Of a stretch of DNA of 64,000 nt, positions 1 to 62,259 are shown in pieces. The stretch is from the NCBI RefSeq assembly GCF_001649575.2, contig NC_051431.1, positions 17,732,671 to 17,796,670 on the forward strand. The letters are read 5' to 3'. The number at the start of each line of letters is the position of its first letter. The first letter of the stretch is position 1. The notes under the pieces are model-generated. The model ran no database searches. It saw nothing but the letters and a program-made list of their open reading frames with translations, and was not told the origin of the DNA. Both the position numbers and the translations under genes were made by a program. The DNA comes from Kryptolebias marmoratus (Eukaryota; Chordata; Actinopteri; Cyprinodontiformes; Rivulidae).

Positions 1-315
1 GCCAGACTACTGCTGAAGTACGTCTTCCACAAAAGCTCACGCTTATTGATCTGTTTTCTGTTCCATCAATAAGCTACAATCCTGCTGGAGACACTGTCCC
101 CTCAAAACGAATGTGTCCTCAACGAAAGAGCATACTTATTGATGCATTACCTCTTCCTCCAAAACACCGTTGTCACGCTGCAGACCCTGGCCACTAAAAA
201 CACCAGCCTCCTGCTGCTGTACCTGCTCTGCCAAAACGCTGTCTTCCTGCTGCAGGCCCTGTCTCCTCAAAACCTGAGCTTCCTCCTCCAGGACGTACTC
301 CTTCAAGCCCAAAAC
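1..315. repeat. Degenerate 36-bp minisatellite (about 8-9 units)
   Basis: Units of 36 bp can be laid out from base 1: 1-36, 37-72, 73-108, a short 21-bp unit 109-129, 130-165, 166-201, 202-237, 238-273, and a 42-bp last unit 274-315. Many end CAAAAC and carry CTGCTG or CTCCTC. Since 36 is a multiple of 3, both strands read as 12-residue repeats: on + a Leu-rich unit ending QN (such as AVFLLQALSPQN), on - a Gln/Glu-rich unit (such as EDSVLAEQVQQQ). Stops occur in several units. It could be the decayed end of a repeat-protein exon or a plain minisatellite. Confidence 0.7.
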
Positions 316-1599
316 TGACTGAGCTCTTACCGGCATTCAAGCAAAATGCCAAGAGGACGATGAACTTTCAAAGAAAGAAGCAGCTAGTCCTCCACCTGCT
401 CTTTCTCTCCTCCTCCAGCTCCTCCTCCTCCTCAGGCTCAGTTCATGCCTGGGGTCATGGCTCAGTCCTGGCATTTTATTCTAAATAAAATATTTGAAAC
501 ATTTGAAATACTTTGTAAAAACGTGTATTTATCACATCTCAAATAATATTTATGTCAATAAGCTCTTTGGCAAAGTGCAATATGTGTATATTAATAAAGT
601 TTACCTCAGCTGATGCTGAGAATGGGCTGTCATCAGCATTTATCTCTTTTTACAGACTTTCAAAGGTCAACAATTTAATGTTTCCTATTTTATGGAGAAA
701 ATATGATAAAATGTATTGAACAGTGCTTTTGATATTTCTGAATATGTCATTTTCACAGAGGTGATCTGAACTGTTAAGAAATGCTCAGTAATTTCCTGAG
801 GCCCAAAGATACCAGGGGCCTCATAAATAATCCAATAAACTCAACATGGAGTTTAATATTTACCTTTGAGTGGGTAAATGAGTGTTATGTGACTTAAATG
901 TGTGTTTAATATTTTGAAGCACAGTGTAAAATAACCTAAAAGTAAGAAAGATTAAAAAATGTCTTTTTTACTGGGAGTAAAGTTTTCACTGGTGCATTCA
1001 GTCAGGGTTTGAACGGTCTGAAAAAAAAAAAGAGCATTTAAAGGCAGGTTTATTCAGTAATAAATTCAGTGAAATTCAAACGAGAAACTATTCACAAACA
1101 AAGTTATTTATAAATGTTCGATTGTGAAGGATGTACATACACAGGCTGATTTCTACCCCTCCAGCCATGACCAGGAGTCAGGACAACAAAAGTCACACAT
1201 CTAAAAGTATCAGTTCACAAACTGTAGGAGCAGAAACTGCAAACATCCACAGCTCCTGATTAACTGAACCAACATCTTACTACAAAGAGATTTTAATAAG
1301 ATTGTAGTTTTTATTCACTTCCCAGGTAAGATTAATTTGTAGCAACAAGCAACAATGAGTGACCAAAAAGTCTTAAATTGCTGTTGGTGACTCAAGAGGG
1401 ATCTTCTAAACATGCAGCACATCGCTGGGATTTCCACCTGGAAGCTGCTGATCAGAGTTCAGAGATAAGAACTTGTGTCAGCACAGGGAGAGAAAAGATC
1501 AATGAAAGAGAGAGAGAGAGAAAAAAAAAAGAAAAAGAGCAAAAGAACAAATAAAAACAAACAAAAAGAAAAAGGAAAATAAACAGAACAAGGGGGGGG

Positions 1600-1850
1600 G
1601 GGTTGTAGGATGGCTCCTCGGTCACTGTAGGTGGCGCTTTTACGCGGAGCACAGAGGCTGACGGTCTCTCCAGCTTCAACCAGCACGTCCCGGACAGGAA
1701 CTCTGGAATATCAGCGCAGCAGAAAACAAAAAGAGAGCCATGAGCCATGTCTACAACTAGGACTTCCCAGTCAGGAGGATGCTCTTGATCTGAAGGGAAG
1801 CTGAGCGCAGACGAGTCTCCAGCTCCCGTGTCTGGGTTTTGTTGGGAATC
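1600..1850 (+). promoter_or_regulatory. egfem1: Probable egfem1 5' untranslated region / promoter-proximal DNA
   Basis: The 250 bp before the start codon are more GC-rich than the surroundings and directly abut exon 1. A G-run (about 1592-1602) and a purine-rich A/G tract (about 1501-1590) lie just upstream. I see no clear TATA box. Two ATGs near 1739 and 1746 precede the chosen start. This is inference from position and composition only. Confidence 0.35.
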
Positions 1851-45297
<43,447 letters not shown>

Positions 45298-45758
45298 CCC
45301 AAGCAGAGGTGCAAATTCGAGCGCAGGACTCGGCTCAGCGAAGATTCCCTCTGATCATCTGTGAAGAGGTTGTGTTGGTTCTGTAGAGCTGTCAGAGACC
45401 GGCACTCCGTCACCGAGTCTGAAGGCCGAGACGATCAACCACAGGAGCTGACGCGTGAGACGTCTTCAAAAGACCATAAAGTCAAACGTAGGCCAGCGTG
45501 TTTAAGATTTAAAGTTCCAGCTTGTACGAAATTCATAGCAATACACGGGTTACTGTTGCTGATTGAAAGGGGATCATTTTGACATTTAATGAGTTGTAAA
45601 AAGAATTTTAGAATAAGGGAAGGCCATCCAATTCCATCCCTTTTTTTTGTTGTTTTTACATCAAAAACAATTCAGAACCAAATGACGTCATGAACTAAAT
45701 CTAAAGAAAAAAAACATGAAATATTTGCAAGTTTATTCCTTATTAAAAAAAATAACAA

Positions 45759-45764
45759 AATAAA
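45759..45764 (+). terminator. egfem1: Candidate polyadenylation signal AATAAA for egfem1
   Basis: The canonical hexamer lies 462 bp after the egfem1 stop codon, inside an A-rich stretch. Other A-rich hexamers are nearby, so the choice is tentative. Confidence 0.3.
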
Positions 45765-47869
45765 ACCAAACAAAAACTAAATGTGCTTTATTTGAGAGAT
45801 AAAAATATTGTCCAGCAACAACAAGGAACAACGTATTATACAGGTCTGTGAAGGACCGAGTTTAAACAGGAGGAGTCCCAGGAAATATTAGAAAAATAGA
45901 GTTTCTTTTATTTTAACCCAACAAAAAGACAAACTGACCTCATAAAAGAGGTAAAAAAAAAAAAAAAAAAAACCTCAGGCAAAAAGATACAAACCCTGGC
46001 TGCACAAACAAACATAACTGACCTTCCTTAAGAATTGACACACAGGGGTTTATATACTGGCTGATCAGACCAATTAAGACACAATAGGGGTAACTAAACA
46101 GAATACAATTACAAACAACACAAAACAAATAACAGTACAGCTAAGTTTGGCTAAACTAAAGACCCAAAAATAAAACCCCAAAATATTAAACTTTAAACAC
46201 TCATATTTACTTAAAATACAGAAACCTATCTAAACAAAGAAACTACAAATCCCCCTCGCCAGCAGGAACTAGTGGTGCAGTCCAGTCAGCATTTGAACCT
46301 GCTGAGCCCTGGCCCCCATCTTTTGTCTGGCAACTCCAAGGCAGGTAAGTACCGGCAAAAACAAACACAAAGTTAATCTTAAGCAACAAATTAAGTTGAC
46401 ATAAACACATATGTTAACTAAATGGACGCGCTAACAAATAGAACAAATGTATCCAAATCAACTAATAAATGTTTTTATTGCAACTAAAATATTATTGTGT
46501 TTGTATGAAAGAAAAAGTATAAAAAAAGTGTATAAAAGGAGTTACTGACTTTAGGCTTTAGAGTGTGGCCATGGATTTGGCCATCACAATGTCACTTAGA
46601 CTCGGTAAACACTAGTCTTTTCTTTACAGGTAGACTCTCACCATCAAAATATCTCCTATTTGGTTGTGTTTCTTCTCTTGTTCATAAATATATGATACAT
46701 TTTGATGTTGTGATTTTCAAGATTAGCTTTTTTTTGTTATAAAAAAAATCAGGAACTTTGGAAATGACGAATAACATGTTTAGGAAAGCTTTCATCACGT
46801 TACAAACGCCTTCTGTTTGGTATCATTGTGGATTAGTTTTACTCGAGCCCTGCAGGCAATCTGTACACAGCTGCCTAAAGAACGGTTATTGAGTTAGCTG
46901 CTGATTCCAATTTAGTGAGATGCAAAAAAAAAAAAAATCTTACATTTTAATGGTTTTCTTTTCTGATTTGTGGTTTAAAAGTCAAGACTTAATTGTCATA
47001 TGTACAGTGTACAAGGTACAAATAATTTCTTGAAAGATGGAAGTTAGGATACAGAACGTAACAACGAGCAGTGCAAAGCCACAAAAAGAGCGAGTCACCG
47101 TGGCCTAAAAGGTTTAGGTACCTTGCATCAAATCTGGTCTGATTTTGCACAGACAAGATTCATTAAAATTTGATTATCAAAAGGCTTGTAGTTGAAAATG
47201 ATTTTTAAAATGATTTTTTTAACTATATCATTTACAATTACATTTTAATTTTAATGTTACTGTTAAAATAGGAAGAGAAAGGTTCGATGCAAGTGTTTGG
47301 ATAAACACTTGTTTTCATCCACAAAGAAGCTCTAAATTCTTAAAATTTGAGTGGCTTTTAAAATGTCTGATGTTTTTGGGAGCATTTGCATGCACATCTC
47401 TATAATTTAGGTTTAAACACAGAGGGAGTGTGTTGATGTTCACTGGAAGACTGTAGAGCCTCGTGACACAGATCATTTTTACAGTAATCATTTCATTATA
47501 GGTCTTCTTTTTGGCTGACATTTTAATATTTGTCAGCAAGACAAAGCCACTCACAAGTTTAAAAACATTGTAAATGATGGAAATTATATGAATCCTAAAC
47601 ATTAGACCTGCATTCGTCCAACTGGTTTAGGTCAAAATGCCTGCCGTGAATTAGACCTATTTTCATTTCTAAAATTGTCCAAAAAAAAAATAATACAATG
47701 ATCCTAAAATTGTTTGTGAATTTGTTTTATTTCTTATTTATGTTAAGTGTTTTTTTTTCTTTTTTTTTAATGTTTACATTTATACCATACTTTTATAGTA
47801 ATGCAGTTGTTTACCTGGGGTGCACAATGACCTGCGTTTCAGTGGTGCTATCGTGTATAAAATCAAAAG

Positions 47870-47872
<3 letters not shown>

Positions 47873-47910
<38 letters not shown>
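47873..47910. repeat. (AT)n microsatellite
   Basis: About 19 AT units, in the egfem1-mecom intergenic region. Confidence 0.85.
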
Positions 47911-47914
<4 letters not shown>

Positions 47915-50900
47915 AAATGATTTTTTTTTCTTGAGTAAACTATTGAATGTGCTTCAAACCAAATAAATAACAGAAAATCTGTGGACACCTCACTTAAGGC
48001 TTTTTTTTCAGCTGTTTGGTTTAAATCAAGCATTAACTACTGTAATCCCAGAGCAGAGCTGAAGAATCAGCTCTTTTTGGATGTGAAAAAAAAAAAGGTA
48101 CAGGAAAGTTTCAGGCGTCACAAAGCTTCAGTGGTTGTGCAAAGTGTGCACATATTTGTACAAGGCTACTACCAGGCCACCTCTCCTCACTCAGGCCAAG
48201 TTCAAGCATCATCTCCCTGATAGCAGTCTGAAGTGGGAGGGGATGTTGCACCTGAGCTGTGGTGCTGAATTGTGTGTGTGAGCCAGAGAGCACGCTTCTC
48301 GAGACATTTTTCAAGCTCACTGGAGCATTTTCACTTCTAATGGCCAAAAGGCGACTGTGGTCTGGCAGAAGCAGGCAGGTGCCTGGACTGAACATGCAAC
48401 TCCCCCCCTACCCACACACACACCTACGCTCAGCATCCCTGGGGTGAGTGATGGGTGAACGGGCTCAGCAGCAGAGGACTGAGCCCCTCACCACACACAC
48501 ACATATCCAGGTCTCCAGTGCGTCTGATGGATGGTGGAGCGTTGTGCCTCGCTCTGTGTTGTGACAAGCAGCAGATGTTCTCCAATAATGTTTATCGGCT
48601 GGGCCTTCATCTTCAGATGACACACACCTGTTTCCAGTCAAACAGGCCCACAGAGGCCATTCATCCAATAAGTGCTGGGTGGCCGGTGCACCTTTACATC
48701 AGCCCTCCACACACACTACTCAGTTAGCAGAGACACAATTATAGAGCTGGCACCCCGAGATGTATTTAAATGCTACAAAATCAGAGGAGAGGAGGTCAAA
48801 CAAGCTTGCAAATGTGCAAATACTGAGTTTGTGGGGTCCTTTTTTCTTCATTTTGAAGCCATCTTTAAACATAATTTTGTTTTACTTAATGATGTTGAAA
48901 CTTCGAAAGCCCAATTTGTTTGACACCGATTATCTGTGAATGCATAAAAAATGGGTCTTGCGCTAAAAGATTTTTGGACCAAGCGAACGACAAGAAAATA
49001 AAGCACTTGTTTGGACGCCTGCTTATCAGACGTGCGAGAAAGAGAGGGGGCTCAGGAAACTGGACGTGAAATCGCCCGTAAAAGCTGAGATTGCATCGTG
49101 GGTACTTTTTTGCTGTAATTAAGCTTACACCACTGTATTTATTTATTTATTTACTTATTTACTTTTTACAGAAGAGATTCTATCACTTTGCTGCCATGGC
49201 TTCACGTCCCAGAGATAATTTCTGCCCCTCAGCGTAGAACCCAGAGCGGGGCGGGGTGGTGATGAGGCGTTTTGAACTCCAGCTGATAAAGCTGTCTGCT
49301 CAGATAAAGAAATGAGGGGAGGGGGAATCATTTCAACACGTCTTGCACCATTTGTGTGCTTGTTGCCTGAAAAAATAAATGGTAAATGTTGAGGCTGCAA
49401 AAAGGAAAGATGCATATCAAGAAAGTCTCCCACACTTTGGATCTGTGTTTTGCTTTAATTTAAATAAATGAAGCTTTTGGTGAAAAATGAATGCACACAT
49501 GTTTTGTCAGATCTGACCTTCACATATGTTCCAACTGATGACTTTGAGGTTAATTTGAACTTTAATGTGTTTAATAAAATTGGGCAGGTTGGCACTTTGT
49601 ACCACTAGGTGGAGCCGTGTGCAGGAAATAGCCGGTGGAAAGAACTGTCTCAACTTTGATTCATGAATACATGGACCAGGCTAAATGAACGTCAATGTAG
49701 AGTCAAACTGTGTTACACTGACGCATATATTTTATTATATCCCATCCCAGTTTCGGCTTCAAACGCAGAGCTGATGGCTCAGTTAGTTATTTTTCAATCT
49801 AGGCTAATCTGAGAGCAACAACAACAAAAAAAGAGGTTTTGAGTGGTTCTGCCACCACGCCTGTCCTGATTAGACATGTCATATTAAAACCATGTGCACG
49901 GCTGCTCTGCTCAGTCTCAGTCTGTTCTCTGGAAATGTACTGAGTGTCCATCAATAACACTAATGACCCATGGCTTCCAGGGAGAAAAACAAACAGAGTA
50001 ACGTAGCCTAAACTTTAAACTCTTCTGCTTTGGAAGAGGCAGAGAGGAGACACTAAGCCAACCACAGAAGAAGAAAAAGGTTGTCTGATTAGCCTGCAGT
50101 TGGTTGCACATTCAGGGAAGCTGGACAGAAAAGGAGGCATCTTTAGTTTAAACACAACAAAACCTTGCTGTGGTGATTTGTGGAGTTTCCCCACCCAAAC
50201 GCTCACAAACTGTATACCCCTCCCACTTCTGCCAGCTGTTAGTAAATACAAACCTCTTTTACACCCCCGTTTTTATGGATACACACCCTCACCCTTCCAT
50301 GCCTCCTCCTCCCAAATGTTTCCCCTGGTGTCTGAGTCAGCACGGGTGCCAAGTCAATCAGTGTGAGAGCTGCCAGCTGCAATGGCCTCCCACTCCGGGG
50401 GGTTGCATGTGATGTATGTTCCACCAAACCGAGTGGGTGCTGTAAGTTACTTGCCACAGAGGGGCTGGAAGGCATGGACGGGTGGCAAAGGAAAGGAAAG
50501 GAAGGGCTGGGGTGTGGCGAGAAAGAAGATGAAGAGGAGGAAAGAAAAGATGGTGAATGAACGGGAGCTGTAATGAGGCCTGATGGATTATGAGGTTGTG
50601 CCAGCTGCCCCATTAGCTGAGTGGCTCCATGCCCCACGATGCTCTGCCCACAAAGTGCCCATCAGAGCACATGCACACACCAGAGGGACTCGGCAGCTTG
50701 GGGATACAGCCCCTATGGGACATAAACACACTATTAATAACATGTACTCCTCCGCCTGAGATCCAGGGTCCTGTCAGTCATAGCTAACAACACACTGAGC
50801 CTTTTATGCAAGGCTGAGAGCTAATGACCGCAATAACTTTGCTCAACGTGTTGATTAAATGTGAGAAGAATCCTAGGTGAAGTTTGTTATATCGCTGATC

Positions 50901-50930
50901 AAACCAGTGACGGTACAATATTAAACATTA

Positions 50931-51337
50931 AAGCAAAAGTTCGGATGTATACCATATCTTATTTGTTGTAAATAGCTCTTTGAACAACCTCAGTTTGGAG
51001 TTTAATTCTGACTGGATTGACAAGCTAAAGGCTAATCCAAGCAGGGCCAAGAACAACATCCAGAAATACAGGTGAGCACAGGGTGGCTGTACAGGAAATG
51101 ATATCTCAAATTAAATTAATATTTCAGATTTTTAGAAGAGGGGGTTCTGTGTAAAGGTTATGACCAATTAATCAATTAATATCTGATCTGTTGTAGGCTG
51201 TTCTTTAAATCACCTTAGCACGACAAGCTATCAGTTAACCCTAGCTTATCAATCTGGTCGGAATTAATTTATTTCTCAAAACAAGTAAGATAATATTTGT
51301 TCATAGCACCATTTAAAAGATCTGAACTACCCCTTCA
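50931..51337. mobile_element. Short inverted-terminal-repeat element, family A copy 3 (possibly two nested copies)
   Basis: Starts AAAGTTCGGATG, shares GACTGGATTGACAAGCTAAA and AGCAGGGCCAAGA with copy 2, and ends ATTTAAAAGATCTGAACTAC. A second left-end-like sequence (GGGGGTTCTGTGTAAAGG) starts at about 51140, suggesting a nested or rearranged copy. Intergenic between egfem1 and mecom. Confidence 0.5.
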
Positions 51338-51514
51338 AAGCTAACTGGATCAAATTATAAACACTCCAACAATTCTAAAAAAACCCCTAAATGATAAGCT
51401 GATGTCAGGTTTATATTAGCTATAAAGAGTTCAAGTCACAGAATTTGTGCTAAGAACCAACTTCTTTGCCACTTCATTATGACCATGGATTGCACTGCCA
51501 CTATCGTCAGTGCA

Positions 51515-51600
51515 GCTGACCTCATCAAAGCTGGACGACCCACGCTGACCTCATCAACACTGCCTGACCCTCCGCGACCTCATCAAAGCTGGACGCCCCA
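51515..51600. repeat. Three imperfect 29-30-bp tandem units
   Basis: Units starting at 51515, 51544 and 51574 each contain GACCTCATCAA; the first and third continue AGCTGGACG. Intergenic, about 800 bp beyond the likely mecom 3'UTR end. Confidence 0.6.
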
Positions 51601-52319
51601 TGGAGCCCTGATGGCTGACGACAGGCCCTAAGAAAACAACCCATCCATTAAGGTGCCAAAAGCACTGTAAATGTGGACCGTCAGCGCCAGCCATCCTCAC
51701 TGTCATGCCCAATTTCTCCACTCATCCCCCTACCCGCTGGACAATGGGGCTGCGAAACCTCCAACCCTCCCAGCTACAATGTCCGCCCACGTTGGCTGGC
51801 AGCAGCGACAAAAAGGGTGTTGGTGTTGGTAGGGGGGGTCGCCGGATGGGGAGGCCTGCTGCAGGATGGGACTCTTATTGAGTGTTTGAGCGATGAGCCA
51901 GGTCATCACATCTACCCACCTCATCCATCATGCCACACAAATGGACACAAATAAAGAGGACACATTCCTGCCTCTGCTCCCACTACCACATTCAAGCCCT
52001 CTCCAGCCTTTTTTTTTTCCCCCTCTCTGCTTCCTTCTCACTATGTGAGCCAATAAGGCCTTGAGGAGAAAAAAGAAGAGCAGAGTTCAGGCTCTCTGTC
52101 GCTCTTGGAGGCCATGGGAGCGCCAGAAGAAAATGCCAGGTGGTGTTCCGACTCTTGTCTCTCGGTCAAAAATTTCAATCTGGAGCAAAAATGATAGGCA
52201 GCCAGAAGGACTCCATGAAACGGGGAGGTGTGACAGAGGCGGAGGACAATAGGGTGAGTTCAATGTTAAAGGGGAAACAAAAGTGACACCAGAAAACGTG
52301 TCAATCCACATTGTAGTCT

Positions 52320-53998
52320 TTTATTTTTCTTAGTTGTTCCTCCCACAGTATTGAATTGAAATGCATAACAGTTACATTGTAGAAAGCATTAAAACAAAGT
52401 ACCTCAACTTGCTGATTACTTTTTAAAATCGATTATAAACAAAACAAAGATGAACAGGAAATCTGGTCCCTCAAAAATGGGAGAATAAATGAAAGTAATC
52501 CGTTATTCATCATAGGTTTGGCACAAGGGATTAACATGAACCGAACATCACACAAGCTTGCAGACAATTGTAGAAAATGTCAGATACAGATCTTACCAGA
52601 CCAATCATGCGCTTATGATAAAATTAAACCTCAGTTGTTTTTATTATTCATTCTTTAAAAGGCTTTTGATTCTTTTTTTTCTTTTTTTTTTTTACAATTG
52701 GATCAGTAAATTGTCATAGAAAAAAACCCCTAATATCTATCCATCGACCGGTTTTATTAGTAGAATAAAGAGTGAATTGTATGTTTAATACTATCTGGCA
52801 CTCAAACATAATCTACAAACCCCCAATGAACTCTGGGATAGGCCCGGTTAGGATTCTCCCCTTATTTCCCGGGCTAAGAGCAGTGCTATTCAGTAAACAA
52901 ACAAACAAACAGTTTGCCAAGAAATAAATACAGTTATCAAAAATACAACAGCAAACAACAACAACAACAACAAAATAGGACAAAAAAATACAAACCGAAA
53001 CAAAACAAATGATTGTCTAAAAATGAAAGACACACAAGCATGGAGTAGCTAACAACTAGCATTCAGGCTATTTTAGTGGTATTGTTGGCTGACTAGGATG
53101 AATTCAAGGATTTTCGAAAAAGACATATGCCCTTTACAGAACAACAATTAACTTTAGCACTAGTGACTTATCTCAGTAAATAACAACAAAAAAAAAGGAA
53201 AAGTTGTGTTTTTTTTTCTCTTCCACTCAAAAAACGTCCATTTATTTATATCCTTTCACAGATAGCGCAGGTGGAGAAGAGTTTTTTCAAACTTGTGTAC
53301 AGTGCTATGATTGTACAGACACACGCGGCGACGAGAAACTGGCCTGATTTCAGTTCGATCGTTTACATCAGTTCCTAAAAGCGCTGCTCGTGCTGTCCTC
53401 ACATGGGAGCAGGTTTTTCAGCTGCAGGTTACTCATTCACTTTTATCATCAAGTACACGTATTTATAAGGAACATCTGTGGATCTTCGAGGTGGGAGGGG
53501 GGGCATGAATGGGATTCTTATTCTGACTCTTATGCTTTACACACAATGACTCATGCTAGGCTGAAACCAGCTGTCTTAGATATACAACCAAACTTGAGGT
53601 AATGTTCTCCTCACCTTGCACGTGCTGGGCGTTTCAATCGTTCTCAATGACACATCAGCACATCCATCTTCCTCCTCTATCAGCTGCCTTTGATGTGCAG
53701 AACACAGAAACTCAGAAGAATAAATACAGTTATTATTATTTTAGTAATTTTTTTATCACCTCAACTTGGTTAATGGGAGAAATTAATTTAAATTTGTTTG
53801 TATCTGTTGGAAGTTTTCAGGACTAAGGGGTCTGGGCTCTGTGTGGGACAGTGACCCTGCTTCGTGTTTAAGGCAGTCAGATAGGCCGTGGTTCTGCTGA
53901 GCAGTCACTCTGTGGATGATCAGGGGGCCCCTGCTGATGTACTCCCAGTGCCGTAGGTAGGTCAGGGGTTGTGAAAAGGTAGACGCCGTACGTCGTCA
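52320..53998 (-). other. mecom: Probable mecom 3' untranslated region
   Basis: The 1.7 kb following the mecom stop is AT-rich, has no coding exon and contains simple runs (AAAC repeats near 52896, CAA repeats near 52960). TTTATT at 52320-52325 reads AATAAA on the - strand and is a plausible polyadenylation signal; a similar TTTATT stands near 52640. The true end cannot be decided from sequence alone. Confidence 0.4.
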
Positions 53999-59714
<5,716 letters not shown>

Positions 59715-59918
59715 CTGTGAACACAAGAGGTAGGAAAAATTTGAGAGGTTAAGTCTTTTCGTCTTGAAAGCCTTACTGTTTTACATAGTCACTTGAGAGA
59801 AGGCTTGAGAATTGGGTTAGGTTTAAAAAACCCCCTCAGTGGATTATTTCTGGGCCTCAACTACACCACTCTATTTCTGAAATGGGTATTGCTCTCAACA
59901 TTACCCCCCCCCCCCCCC

Positions 59919-59966
59919 NNNNNNNNNNNNNNNNNNNNNNNNNNNNNNNNNNNNNNNNNNNNNNNN
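59919..59966. other. Assembly gap (48 N)
   Basis: N-run between a C homopolymer on the left and an A homopolymer on the right, about 205 bp outside the first mecom exon in the window. It looks like a sequencing drop-out in low-complexity DNA. Confidence 0.95.
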
Positions 59967-60282
59967 AAAAAAAAAAAACAAAAAACAAAACCAAAACAAC
60001 AACAAAAAAACACTCCATCTATATAGAAATGAAAAATTCTGACAAAATTCTTAAATACCCATGCAACACCGGTAGGTGGCAATAATGTTGACATTTTGGT
60101 ATTTGCTAGTATTTTTGGTTTTTGCAGCATTTTTATTTTGCATTAGTTTTTTGCGTTTTTGTGTTTTGAAGTTTGCATCAGTCATGTGTTTGTGGCGTGT
60201 TTAATCGTTTGGAGCGCATCCTTCAATTTTCTGATCGTTCTGCCAGGTTGCTGCATGTTGGCACCTGTTGGCCACCGTATTG

Positions 60283-60699
60283 CTGCGTTCCATTCACGTC
60301 AAAAGTCAGAACTTGGATGCTGAAATGACGTCACACCCAACTTAATCGTGTTCATGTTGCAAGTCAGAAAACCTGTAAGATTTGCTAATTGTTGTGTTCT
60401 TTACTCAGGCTAATTATTATTAGCAAGACAAACCCTGATGGATTTCTCTTAATTATGTACTTTCAAACACTATAGCAACATGTTTCTTAAAAGAGGTTGT
60501 ACAGTACTTTGTGTACAACTGGTCTGATGAGATAAAAACTGCCAGAAGTGATAAGGAGTTTTTGTGTGCAATGTGGCCATTTTCGATTGAGGTCAGGGTT
60601 GGTCAGGACTCTCAGGCATTCTGACTTTGGGGGACCATTCCAGTTGATGTTTTTTATTAAACTCAGAGTTTCTGACTTCTGAGTATAAATGGAATAAGG
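60283..60699. mobile_element. Inverted-terminal-repeat element, family C
   Basis: The left end GCGTTCCATTCACGTC then AAAAGTCAGAA is mirrored at the right by TTCTGACTTCTGAGTATAAA then TGGAATAAG. Length about 415 bp, no coding frame. It resembles the widespread fish MITEs that begin with GCGTTCCATT. It lies in a mecom intron or upstream DNA. Confidence 0.55.
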
Positions 60700-61563
60700 A
60701 CATTATGAGCTTGGACAATTAGTCTCACAAAACTATTGTTGCTTTTTTTTTTTGATTTTTAAAATTTTTTTCCCCAAAATTTAGCACATTGTTGAAATTT
60801 AATGGACTGAAAAATGACAAAGTAAGACAAACGTAGACACAATCAAACAACAACTAAAACAAAACAAAACAAAACAAAAACGGTAAAAATTGGGCTGGTC
60901 TTGTGACATTTAACACACAAAGAATAGTGGGCATGTGAAATGAAATATGGCTGTCTGCTATGTCACTATTTCTCAAAATTACATTTTGTCAAGTGCCTAC
61001 AAACACAAAGTTTTTTTTTTTATCTCCAGTTTGGAAAATATCTCTGTTTATCTCACTAAAAATGCCAGCTGCATGTGCTGCAGGATGGGATTGCTTTTTA
61101 AAATATACTGTTTTAGTGTTAATAGGGTCACTCCTAACAGCAAACATTCTTCAGAAATAGCATTATATTAGCCATGTTTTCATTACTTTAAACAAACAAA
61201 TATGTATGAGTTTGTCAGTGACATGTCATTAAATATTGGACAACAGACTGACAGCTTCTATAGATTTGATCGTATCATGGTTGACTGATGTGTCCAATTT
61301 ACAGGAATTTTACGAGTAGAAAAAAGTAAAATGAGTATTTGGTGAATTCTAATTGTGACATTCATCAATAATTCATGCATCACAAGGTGAAATCGCAAAT
61401 ATGAGGGATGTAAAGTATATCTGACACTGATTCATGACTTTGTTACAACACAGAAAAAGTTATATTCACATTCATGGTCAGTGACAAACAGGTGAGCAAC
61501 GGTGAATGTTAAAATCAGCCAAACCTTGTTTTTCAACAAAGATTCATACAGTACGCATGCAAA

Positions 61564-61586
61564 ACACACACACACACACACACACA
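61564..61586. repeat. (CA)n microsatellite
   Basis: About 11 CA units upstream of the mecom exons in the window. Confidence 0.8.
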
Positions 61587-61795
61587 GAGTAACACACATG
61601 GGACTGAAGACTGCAGCCAATCTACTAATGAAACTGAACATTTACTTTCATCAGAACTCTCCAAGGAAATACGTGTGTTTGTGCGTGCATGCACATAAAC
61701 AAGAAGCTATGAGCAGTGTGGTGGTCTTAGTTGATTAACTGCCTTCAGTGTGTAAAATAGAAAATATATGTACGTGTGTGAGAGAGAAGAATGTA

Positions 61796-61847
61796 TTTGT
61801 GACACATAAAAATGTGTCACAAATGACACATAAAAATGTGTCACAAA
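61796..61847. repeat. Tandemly duplicated palindrome
   Basis: TTTGTGACACAT and ATGTGTCACAAA form 12-bp perfect arms around AAAA (61796-61823). The motif GACACATAAAAATGTGTCAC is repeated at once from 61825. Confidence 0.75.
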
Positions 61848-62130
61848 TGTGTGACTTGCTTGTGTGTCACAGGTACGTGTGTTGTATGTGAGGGTGATTG
61901 TACGAGCTCAGTGTGCATCTGTGTGTTGTCAGATACACGCCTGTGTGTGTGTGGCAGAGGAGTGATTCATGTCCACTGCTGGGCTGTAAACCATTCTGTG
62001 CACAATGCGGGCAGACAGCACATTCGTCAATATGAAAGATGTTGACATTACTGATCAAGGGCCAGACACGGGTAATAATGATATCGCTGTGCTGAGAGGG
62101 GCGGGATGGGGGAGGAGCGGGGGCTGGAGG

Positions 62131-62259
62131 NNNNNNNNNNNNNNNNNNNNNNNNNNNNNNNNNNNNNNNNNNNNNNNNNNNNNNNNNNNNNNNNNNNNNN
62201 NNNNNNNNNNNNNNNNNNNNNNNNNNNNNNNNNNNNNNNNNNNNNNNNNNNNNNNNNNN
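62131..62259. other. Assembly gap (129 N)
   Basis: N-run flanked on both sides by G-rich sequence (GGGGGCTGGAGG left, GGGGGG right). Confidence 0.95.

Larger units (their letters stand above)
45298..52319. other. egfem1-mecom intergenic region
   Basis: No coding exon recognised. About 45820-46400 is an A-rich stretch resembling non-autonomous transposon or LTR-like debris. There are an AT microsatellite (47873), family A copy 3 (50931) and three tandem units (51515). Repeat-poor, GC-balanced stretches at about 48240-48720, 50560-50880 and 51600-52050 are candidates for conserved regulatory DNA near mecom. Confidence 0.45.

Noticed and set aside
136..336. A 66-residue Gln/Glu-rich open frame on the - strand
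   Set aside because: It is one reading of the 36-bp minisatellite; the next units contain stops and there is no splice context.
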